Shown here one piece after another: positions 25,309-31,824 of a stretch of DNA of 64,000 nt. The notes under the pieces were generated by a model that searched no databases, was not told the origin of the DNA, and was given only the letters and a program-made list of their open reading frames with translations. The DNA comes from an uncultured Clostridia bacterium. GTDB taxonomy: Bacteria; Bacillota; Clostridia; Christensenellales; Aristaeellaceae. Within the stretch, counting starts at the first letter, position 1. Each line of letters begins with the position of its first letter. The translations under genes were made by a program, and so were the position numbers. Location of the stretch: contig CALVKT010000061.1 in NCBI GenBank assembly GCA_944333055.1, positions 1 through 64,000 of the forward strand. Reading direction: 5' to 3'.

Positions 25309-26781
25309 TTACTGTTCGAGCATCCAATCCATGAACCACTGCTCGTTTACAGCCAGCTTGGACGTCGCGTGGATCTCGCAAATGCCGTGCTCATAGTATT
25401 CCTCGTCGTCGGCAAAGTACAGCTTCACCAGATCGTCGATTTCCGCCTGCGTCAGGCCGGCTTCCTCATACATCTGGCGGAGTACGGTGTACGGAGACAG
25501 CGCGCGCGTCCAGGAGATGGACTCGTCGTTCACGCCATGCCAGAAGTAGACCGGCATGCGGTTTTCCACGACGCCCTTGAGCGCCTCGGTCGCCTCGGCC
25601 CAGTACTCGTCCTTCGCCTTGATGCAGTCTTCCTTCAGCGGCAGGGCCAGCGCATCGGTGCAGTTCCAGCCCTCAACCTTCCCTTCGAACTCGTCGGTAT
25701 AGATGTTCACGGAACCGCTCTCCGGGCTATCCTTGGAGACCGCGAGCATCCACATGCCGTTACACTGCGCATAGGCGGCGAAGAGCTCCGGACGGCGCAT
25801 GATCACACTGCTCAGGTGCATGGTGCCAAACGAGGAACCAATGGCATACACGCGCTCCAGATCGACGGAGTACGCCGCCATCACCGCATCGATGACCTGG
25901 ATGGTGTCCGCCACGATGTCGATTCCCCACTCTTCCGGCTGATCGCGCCACGGCTGCGGGGTCAGGATGATGACGTCCTCTTCGCAGTTCAGCCAGGCGG
26001 CGGCAGCGGAATCGCGGCCAAGGTTGCCGCCCACGCACAGGAAGTTGCCCTCGGCATCCTGCTGCTTGTAGTTGATACGGCCGCCGTTGCCGGACACGCT
26101 CACGACCATGGGATACTTCTTCGTCGCGTCGTAGTTTTCCGGGATGGACAGGCTGTAGTGGATATCGTAGCCCTGCGGGTTCTTCATCGTGGTGGTGACG
26201 AACTGTTCAATCTTGAGATGGCGAATGTCTTCCGCCTGCAGCGTCGGCAGCACGCCGGCCTTCGCCACGACGTCGCCGTTCGCGTTCACGACGTTCTCCT
26301 TCTGGGAGACGACCAGCGCAGAGAAGTCCGTGCGGCGCCACTCACAGCTTTCGCCCACCTTGCGCCACGTGCAGTAACCGGCAGGATTGTTGACCTTATA
26401 AATGCCCGCTTCTTCGTCATAGTCAGAACCGCTCACCGGCTCCAGCTCGATGACGACGTACTTGCCCGGCACGCTGGTCTTGTCCTCGCGGCGATCGGCC
26501 GTATCGTTTGTGTAGACCGCCGTGATCTTGCCCATGCCCACGTCAGCCCGGTCATAGTCTTCCTTCATATAGGCCGAAGCGAAGTCCGCCACCACGTAGG
26601 CATCCGCATCCGGCGCGGCCACTTCCTGATCGTATTCCACAATCAGCGCAACAAGCTGATGGTAGATGCCCATGTCCGAGATGCCGCTGACCTTCACGAC
26701 GCCCGCCTCCTGCGCAACGCCGCCGGCCGCCAAAGCCAGCATGAGGATCAACGCCATCGCCACTGTCCAGAGTTTTTTCAT
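25309..26781 (-). CDS. Secreted alpha/beta-hydrolase (esterase/peptidase-like)
   Basis: A 490-residue exported protein with a signal peptide of about 23 residues (MKKLWTVAMALILMLALAAG ...). The C-terminal 300 residues are an alpha/beta hydrolase of the predicted-peptidase/feruloyl-esterase-like type. The nucleophile elbow YAIGSSFG is near residue 310, an acid candidate lies in HGVNDESISW, and a late His in CEIHATSK. The preceding KYPMVVSVSGNGG strand carries the oxyanion region. The N-terminal 200 residues resemble no domain I can name. It is placed beside tct and LysR genes with a LysR-type box at its promoter, so it may release an ester-bound organic acid outside the cell; that is inference. 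Confidence 0.8.
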   Translation of the reverse strand: MKKLWTVAMALILMLALAAGGVAQEAGVVKVSGISDMGIYHQLVALIVEYDQEVAAPDADAYVVADFASAYMKEDYDRADVGMGKITAVYTNDTADRREDKTSVPGKYVVIELEPVSGSDYDEEAGIYKVNNPAGYCTWRKVGESCEWRRTDFSALVVSQKENVVNANGDVVAKAGVLPTLQAEDIRHLKIEQFVTTTMKNPQGYDIHYSLSIPENYDATKKYPMVVSVSGNGGRINYKQQDAEGNFLCVGGNLGRDSAAAAWLNCEEDVIILTPQPWRDQPEEWGIDIVADTIQVIDAVMAAYSVDLERVYAIGSSFGTMHLSSVIMRRPELFAAYAQCNGMWMLAVSKDSPESGSVNIYTDEFEGKVEGWNCTDALALPLKEDCIKAKDEYWAEATEALKGVVENRMPVYFWHGVNDESISWTRALSPYTVLRQMYEEAGLTQAEIDDLVKLYFADDEEYYEHGICEIHATSKLAVNEQWFMDWMLEQ

Positions 26782-26863
26782 ACCGTTACCTCCTTTTCCG
26801 TCGACTGGGTTGCGACCACGCGCCGTTTGCTTTCGTCAACGCATGTCGATTTGAGTTGATCTC

Positions 26864-26892
26864 ATTGTATCGAACAGCTTTCGCCGTGACAA
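26864..26892 (-). promoter_or_regulatory. Promoter of the secreted esterase gene
   Basis: On the minus strand TTGTCA (26887-26892), a 17-bp spacer and TACAAT (26864-26869) precede an 80-nt leader and the esterase start. Confidence 0.7.
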
Positions 26893-26902
26893 ATACCGTT
26901 TT

Positions 26903-26919
26903 GTTATCTCAAATATAAC
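26903..26919. promoter_or_regulatory. LysR-type box upstream of the esterase promoter
   Basis: GTTAT-N7-ATAAC is a 17-bp interrupted palindrome of the T-N11-A class. It ends 11 bp upstream of the -35 element, the usual activator position for a LysR regulator; LysR regulator 3 is encoded 2 kb away. Confidence 0.55.
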
Positions 26920-27075
26920 ATTTTTTGATCGATGAATAGCATGAATTTTCTTTCATTTCATCCATACACAATCGTCCATGCAGAAACCGGCCGGCGACTG
27001 CCTTCCTCCTGCGGCCCTCCGCAAACCTGCGCGCCCCGCGTCCGGGGCGCAAGGCGCGCGGTTTCCAGCGAAAAT

Positions 27076-27108
27076 AAAAAGCGACGGGCTTTCTTGCCCG
27101 CCGCTTTG
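27076..27108 (-). terminator. Terminator of the ArsB/CitM-type transporter gene
   Basis: AAAGCG-CGGGC pairs with GCCCG-CGCTTT (one mismatch each side). On the minus strand it is followed by TTTTATTTT. The 26920-27075 stretch beyond it contains a G+C palindrome (CGCCCCG...CGGGGCG, near 27035) and no gene. Confidence 0.75.
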
Positions 27109-27140
27109 CGACGCTTCAAAATGGCTTTGAAACGGATGAC

Positions 27141-28445
27141 TCAGTGCCAGAAGATCCAGATGTAGGCATAGCCCGTCAGCACGGCGGAAAGCGTGAACGG
27201 GATGCCGATGCGCAGGAAGTCGCTGGTCTTGACGGTTTCGCCGTTCTTGCGCAGGATGCCGATGGCGGCGATATTGGCCGATGCGCCGATGGGGGTCAGG
27301 TTTCCGCCCAGCGTCGCGCCGGTGAGGAGGCCGAAGAAGAACAGGTTCGGGGAGATCCCCATCATCGCGGCGAGGCTCTGCACGACCGGCAGCATCGTCG
27401 CGACATACGGGATGTTGTCGATGAACGCGGACAGGATGACGGAGGCGAACACAATCATGGTGTAGAGCAGGAATACGTTGTCACCGCCGAACGTGTAGAA
27501 CAGGTTGGCCACCGCGTCGATGACGCCGGCCGTTTTGATGCCCTCGATGACCATGAACAGGCCAAAGAGCAGCAGCAGCGTGTCCTTGTCCAGATCGCGA
27601 ACCACCCGCTTGACGATATCCGTCGAGCCGGACTTGACCACCCCGCGAATCAGGCCGATGACGCACAGCGTCACGCAGATCAGGCCCGCGCGCAGGTTGT
27701 ACAGCGTCAGCAGCAGGCCGCCCTGCGGCGCCGGCAGGAAGGAGGCGACGACCAGCAGCGCGATGGTGCCAAGGAGCAGGAAGGTCGGCACGTAATCATC
27801 GACCGTGGTTTCCACCTTTGCGACGATGGGCTGCTTCTCCTTGCGGAACAGGAACAGCAGCACGACGCAGGAGACCAGCGCGCCCAGCTCGACGCCCCAG
27901 AAGATGCCGGGCTTGCCGTCCATCCAGAAGAAGTCGAGGAAGTTCATGCCGGCGTAGCTGCCCAGCAGCATGGAGGTCGTGTCGCCAACCATCGTCGCCG
28001 CACCCTGAAGATTGGAGGAGACCGCAATGGCGATGAGCACCGGCACCGGGGAGATCTTGAGCTTGCGGGAGATCGCCAGGCCGATGGGGGCGATCATCAG
28101 CACGGTGGCCACGTTGTCCACGAACGCGCTGACCACGCCGGCAAACAGCGCCAGCGCCGTGACCGCCCACTGCACATTCGGCACGGCGCAGGTGAGCTGC
28201 TCCGCCAGCCGCGCGGGCATGCGGCTCTCGATAAAGAGCGTGACCAGGCCCATCGTGCCGGTGATCATCAGCAGCACGTTGTAATCAACCGCGGCCAGCG
28301 CCTGCATGAGCGACAGGTCGTAAACGCCGGCCGTGCCCAGGATGATGAAGATCGCGGCGGAGCTCAGGGCGATGTACGGCCTGTACTGCTGGAAGGCCAG
28401 CATCAGGGCGTAGGTGATGACGAACAGGACCAACGCAAGAATCAT
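27141..28445 (-). CDS. ArsB/NhaD/CitM-superfamily ion transporter
   Basis: A 434-residue membrane protein of the ion-transporter superfamily, with about eleven helices in two repeats. Each repeat has its re-entrant signature: AFVDNVATVLMIAP in the first half, and AFIDNIPYVATMLPV with GGNLTPIGASANIAAIGI in the second. Relatives export arsenite, exchange sodium or import di- and tricarboxylates. With a citrate lyase island next door, a carboxylate substrate is attractive but not shown. AAAGGAGG lies 9 nt before ATG 28445. The likely promoter lies about 300 bp upstream among three GTGCAC sites. Confidence 0.85.
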   Translation of the reverse strand: MILALVLFVITYALMLAFQQYRPYIALSSAAIFIILGTAGVYDLSLMQALAAVDYNVLLMITGTMGLVTLFIESRMPARLAEQLTCAVPNVQWAVTALALFAGVVSAFVDNVATVLMIAPIGLAISRKLKISPVPVLIAIAVSSNLQGAATMVGDTTSMLLGSYAGMNFLDFFWMDGKPGIFWGVELGALVSCVVLLFLFRKEKQPIVAKVETTVDDYVPTFLLLGTIALLVVASFLPAPQGGLLLTLYNLRAGLICVTLCVIGLIRGVVKSGSTDIVKRVVRDLDKDTLLLLFGLFMVIEGIKTAGVIDAVANLFYTFGGDNVFLLYTMIVFASVILSAFIDNIPYVATMLPVVQSLAAMMGISPNLFFFGLLTGATLGGNLTPIGASANIAAIGILRKNGETVKTSDFLRIGIPFTLSAVLTGYAYIWIFWH

Positions 28446-28490
28446 GGTAAGAGCCTCCTTTGTCCTATGGTGTAAAGCGGCTGGTCGGAT

Positions 28491-28685
28491 CTATAACAAA
28501 CCGCACACATCGTGCGGTCCCTGTACAACAGACGGAAAGCATGTGAGGCGACGGCACGCCGCGTCCCGGTAGATGGGACGTTCTGAACACGTTTCCCCGC
28601 CGCCTTCAGCCTTGAACAAGCCAGGGGCTGCGGACTGCTCCGGCGTGGAAAACGGCTCGTTGTCCTTCCACGCCCGCTCATGCAT
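28491..28685 (-). CDS. Small uncharacterised ORF upstream of the transporter
   Basis: A 64-codon frame with AAAGGGG 5 nt before ATG 28685, lying between the GTGCAC promoter and the transporter gene. The product is hydrophilic with several cysteines and has no family I recognise. A weak hairpin (ACCGCAC/GTGCGGT, 28500-28518) followed by TTTGTTAT on the minus strand overlaps its end and could terminate or attenuate before the transporter. It may be a real small protein, a leader, or chance. Confidence 0.25.
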   Translation of the reverse strand: MHERAWKDNEPFSTPEQSAAPGLFKAEGGGETCSERPIYRDAACRRLTCFPSVVQGPHDVCGLL

Positions 28686-28735
28686 TCGCGCCCCTTTGCC
28701 TCGCTTCACTTCAGCAAAAACACCCGGTTCGGCAC

Positions 28736-28818
28736 ATTGTGCACAATATTATAAATCCATATGAAATTCATGTGCACGTTTCACGATGAAAAGGTTCCGT
28801 TTCACCCCTGTGCACATT
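28736..28818. promoter_or_regulatory. Three GTGCAC operators around a minus-strand promoter
   Basis: ATTGTGCACAAT (28736-28747, a perfect 12-bp palindrome), TGTGCACG (28771-28778) and TGTGCACA (28809-28816) are centred 33 and 38 bp apart. A minus-strand TATAAT lies at 28748-28753, between the first two sites and abutting the first; its -35 position (28771-28776) overlaps the second. A repressor binding these would cover the promoter. I cannot name the regulator. Confidence 0.5.
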
Positions 28819-29529
28819 TTATTATATTATAGTGGGTTCAGCCCGCATTGGCAAATACTTTTTTTAAAATACATTCAATACCGTTTTTCAATCGGAACGG
28901 GCTTTACAGTCAAGCGGCCGCGACATGCAGAACATTCTTCTCTGATTTTCGAATGGCGAACGGGAGAACAGCCGATCTGTGCAGCGCCGCGATCCTGATG
29001 CGGGCTTCGCGTCTTCCGCCGCGACAACACACAAAAGCGTGGATGGGCCACATTGATTCGCCATTCAAACGCTTCACAGCGCATGCGGACACGTCGTTCC
29101 GGTCAAGCCGCGCGCAGAGAGGCGCAGCCGGTCTGCGGCGATCGAAGCGAGGCGGCGCGCAGCGCCATGGCGGGCGTGCGGATGACGCCTGTTGAATCGG
29201 ATCAGACCGCGCCGCACAGACGCGCACAAGCATGAAAGGTCCGCGCGCGAACAAGAAAACGGCATGCGTATGCCGCCGTCTCCCGTTTTGACAAGTCCGA
29301 CCGTCAAGCCCCGTCTGCGGCCCGATCGAGATCGAACGGGATATTCGCCCCTGTTTTCGCGGCCGGGGATCGGGTCTTGCGGACGGCCTCCGGCACGACA
29401 AAGGCGCCGCGGGGCGGCGTCTCTGCCCCGTGCATGCCCTATGCGGACGATTGGCCGGGCGAAGGCGATTGAGCGCGGCAGGGCGATCGCTATCCTTTTC
29501 AAAAAAAACCGGCATTTTTCCGCGCATCT
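28819..29529. other. Gene-free region between transporter and sdpR
   Basis: About 700 bp without a supported gene. Several open frames exist on both strands, but none has a ribosome site or a plausible domain, and they overlap one another. 28819-28900 is A+T-rich; the rest is G+C-rich. Part of 29146-29190 resembles the spacer at 25108-25155. Confidence 0.5.
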
Positions 29530-29530
29530 C

Positions 29531-29585
29531 TTGACAAGCGCTCATGCTGTGCTATACTATAATTAACAATTAGGTTAATTGTTAA
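29531..29585 (+). promoter_or_regulatory. sdpR promoter and ArsR-type operator
   Basis: TTGACA (29531-29536), a 16-bp spacer and TATACT (29553-29558) are followed by an inverted repeat TTAACAATTA-GG-TTAATTGTTAA (29563-29585). The palindrome covers the transcription start and reaches the ribosome site (AGGGAGG), an ideal place for autorepression by SdpR. Confidence 0.75.
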
Positions 29586-29599
29586 GGGAGGTCATGCAG

Positions 29600-29884
29600 A
29601 TGGGATTGCAGCAGACATTAAAAGCGCTTGCCGACCCAATTCGCCGCGAAATCCTCAACATGCTGAAAACGGGGCGGATGTCGGCGGGCGAAATCGCCGA
29701 TCATTTTTCCGTAACCGCGCCCTCCATTTCAAGGCATCTATCCGTATTGAAGGATGCCGACCTCATCCGAGATACACGAGAGGGAAAATTCATATTCTAC
29801 GAAATCAACACCTCCGTTTTGGAGGAGACCATGCTTTGGATTGCCGATCTGAAAGGAGATCATGACCATGCTCAAAAAGAATAA
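29600..29884 (+). CDS. sdpR: ArsR-family autorepressor SdpR
   Basis: A 94-residue winged-helix repressor. MGLQQTLKALADPIRREILN and the recognition region SVTAPSISRHLSVLKDADLI match Bacillus subtilis SdpR, which represses sdpRI and is drawn to the membrane by SdpI when the SdpC toxin is present. ATG 29600, 8 nt from AGGGAGG, is preferred to ATG 29594, which is too close. No metal-binding cysteines of classical ArsR are seen. The stop overlaps sdpI by 17 bp. A strong palindromic operator sits at its promoter. Confidence 0.85.
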   Translation: MGLQQTLKALADPIRREILNMLKTGRMSAGEIADHFSVTAPSISRHLSVLKDADLIRDTREGKFIFYEINTSVLEETMLWIADLKGDHDHAQKE

Positions 29885-30971
29885 ATTCAAGATCGTCATA
29901 TCTTCCCTCATCATTTTGCTCCCGATTCTGTTTGGACTCATGATGTGGAACGATTTGCCCGACACGATGACCACCCATTGGGGCGCGGACGGCCATGCGG
30001 ACGGATTCGGCGCAAAAGCCTTTGCCGTCTTTGGAAACCCCGTCATTCTCCTGGTGCTGCATATCCTCTGCCTGCTTTTGACCTTGTCGGACAAAAAGCA
30101 AAGGGCACAGAATCCCAAAGCCCTGGGGATGGTATTCTGGATCCTACCGGCAACCTCCCTTGTGGTGAACGCGATGATGTACGCCGCCGCTTTGGGCAAG
30201 GAATTTGATCTGTCCCTGTTTATACCTGCCCTGCTTGGAATCATGTTCATCTTCATGGGCAACTACATGCCAAAGGTGAAACAGAACAGAACGCTGGGCG
30301 TTAAAATCCCCTGGACGCTGAACAATGAGGAGAACTGGAACAGGACGCACAGGCTCTGTGGAAAAGTCTGGGTGGCCGGCGGGTTCCTGATGCTGTTCTC
30401 CATCTTTCTTCCGCCGCTATACGCGGGGATCGTGATGGCCTGTGTGGTTGCCGCTGCGTTCATGATCCCCACCGTGTATTCCTATCACATCTACAGGGTA
30501 CATCAAAAGCAGGGCGTCGCCTATGCGCCTGCGACGAGAAGCAAGGCGGAAAGGCGCGCAATCCGAATCAGTTCGGTGATCGTCATCGTCATTCTCATCG
30601 CCACCGCCATACTGATGTTTTCCGGCGACATACAGGTGCACTGTACAGACACCTCGTTTCAGATAGACGCAACGTATTGGACGGACTTGGAGGTGGCGTA
30701 TGCCAGGGTGGATACCATGGCGTATCGCACGGACCTGGATGTCGGCATGCGGACGAACGGTTTTGGCTCGCCAAGGTTGTCAATGGGCGTTTTTGAGAAC
30801 GAAGAATTTGGCTCATACATCCTCTATGCGTATACGGGCGCGAAAGCGTTTATCGTATTGACCTCGGACGGAGAAACCCTTGTGATCGGCATGAAGGATG
30901 CAGAGGATACGCGGGCGCTTTACGATACGATCCTGGAAAAAACTGGAGCGCAAATCGCCGGTGCAAGCTGA
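29868..30971 (+). CDS. sdpI: SdpI-family membrane immunity protein with C-terminal extension
   Basis: A 367-residue protein. Residues about 1-230 form the SdpI/DUF1648 membrane module, with the motif LPDTMTTHWGADGHADGFG near residue 27 and LGVKIPWTLNNEENWNRTHR in the second half; six to seven helices are seen. After another helix (about 232-252), a C-terminal domain of about 110 residues, rich in beta strands and probably outside the membrane, resembles a bacterial PH-like fold; B. subtilis SdpI lacks it. In that species SdpI protects against SdpC. No sdpABC-like toxin genes are in the window. ATG 29868 has better spacing from AAAGGAG than ATG 29862. Confidence 0.82.
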   Translation: MLKKNKFKIVISSLIILLPILFGLMMWNDLPDTMTTHWGADGHADGFGAKAFAVFGNPVILLVLHILCLLLTLSDKKQRAQNPKALGMVFWILPATSLVVNAMMYAAALGKEFDLSLFIPALLGIMFIFMGNYMPKVKQNRTLGVKIPWTLNNEENWNRTHRLCGKVWVAGGFLMLFSIFLPPLYAGIVMACVVAAAFMIPTVYSYHIYRVHQKQGVAYAPATRSKAERRAIRISSVIVIVILIATAILMFSGDIQVHCTDTSFQIDATYWTDLEVAYARVDTMAYRTDLDVGMRTNGFGSPRLSMGVFENEEFGSYILYAYTGAKAFIVLTSDGETLVIGMKDAEDTRALYDTILEKTGAQIAGAS

Positions 30972-31036
30972 GTGCCGGGACGATTCATCGCCTTTCCCGT
31001 TATGCCGACGACGGATATTTGTTTCGTATCGGACAT
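30920..31036 (-). CDS. Small ORF with a strong ribosome site, possible gene remnant
   Basis: A 38-codon frame starting at ATG 31036, 8 nt after AAAGGAG, and running into the 3' end of sdpI on the opposite strand. The product (MSDTKQISVVGITGKAMNRP...) matches no family I know. Upstream on the same strand lie an inverted repeat and a further GCTGCAACA copy, as at a regulated promoter. It may be the surviving 5' end of a deleted gene. Confidence 0.3.
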   Translation of the reverse strand: MSDTKQISVVGITGKAMNRPGTQLAPAICAPVFSRIVS

Positions 31037-31084
31037 GGTTTGCTCTCCTTTCAGAGCGGTGTGTTGCAGCCTCATATATGACAA

Positions 31085-31127
31085 ACCTCCTGTTGCAGTC
31101 TGCCTCTCGCATTCTGCAACAGGAGGT
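31085..31127. repeat. 14-bp perfect inverted repeat
   Basis: ACCTCCTGTTGCAG (31085-31098) and CTGCAACAGGAGGT (31114-31127) are separated by 15 nt. A partial further copy, TGTTGCAGC, lies at 31064-31072. No T-tract follows, so a protein-binding site or insertion remnant is more likely than a terminator. Confidence 0.55.
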
Positions 31128-31183
31128 CTCGTATTTCATTGTCCGCTTGACGGGATACGGTCCATTGGCGCCGCGGCACGCGC

Positions 31184-31663
31184 TCATCTGACGCGGATGC
31201 GCGCGCTGCCATTGGCCAGATACACCTGTTCGGGATACGCGTCCAGCGCGCCGAACTCGAAGAAGACCTCCTTGGCGCCCGCGTCCGTCAGGCCGCGCGC
31301 GCCCAATACGGCGTCCTCCAGCACGCAGCCTTGCCCATCCACCAGCACCGCATCCTTCGCCCAGCGCCGGTTTACCTCCGCCGCGCTCCACGTCCTGTCC
31401 ACCTGAAACAGGCCCGCCGCCATCCGCCTGTCGCGCTCCACCTGCGCGGCCAGCGCCTCCGGCTTGGGCTCCATCGCCACGCACAGGAACATGCGCGACG
31501 GCGACTCGATCACGTGCACGCTCGCCGCGATGCTCTCGCCCAGATCCGTCAGCGCGCGCAGGCTCGACGTGGTGTTCAGCGGCGCGCGCTTGCGCGCGCT
31601 CTCCTCCCGCTCCGGTTCCTTCCCCAGCAAATTCCCCAACCACTGTGCAGCGCGCGCGATCAT
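31184..31663 (-). CDS. Conserved-looking protein of unknown function
   Basis: A 159-residue protein. AAAGGAGG is 7 nt before ATG 31663. The N-terminus begins with a short amphipathic stretch (MIARAAQWLGNLLGKEPERE) and a charged linker. The rest reads as an alternating strand/helix domain (IAASVHVIESPSRMFLCVAM; RRWAKDAVLVDGQG). I recognise no family. It lies 160 bp downstream of addB on the same strand, where addA would normally be. Confidence 0.6.
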   Translation of the reverse strand: MIARAAQWLGNLLGKEPEREESARKRAPLNTTSSLRALTDLGESIAASVHVIESPSRMFLCVAMEPKPEALAAQVERDRRMAAGLFQVDRTWSAAEVNRRWAKDAVLVDGQGCVLEDAVLGARGLTDAGAKEVFFEFGALDAYPEQVYLANGSARIRVR

Positions 31664-31824
31664 GGGACGACCTCCTTTATCCTTGCGTCATCTGTTCGTT
31701 CTGGAAGCTTTCTGTCTTTTTCATCCCCTTTTACTCATTAGACGCAGGGAAGCGCGAAAATTTCCCAAATTTTTCTAAATTGATGAAAAATACAAACATA
31801 TTTGTGATATGCACAAATACCCCG

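Noticed and set aside
28848-29545. Overlapping frames of 115-211 codons on both strands between the transporter and sdpR
   Set aside because: No ribosome site, no domain, Arg/Pro/Ala-rich and mutually overlapping; treated as noncoding.
30813-31643. A 276-codon minus-strand frame spanning the sdpI end and the unknown gene
   Set aside because: It overlaps the end of sdpI antisense and the better-supported 159-residue gene in another frame, and its composition is low-complexity.
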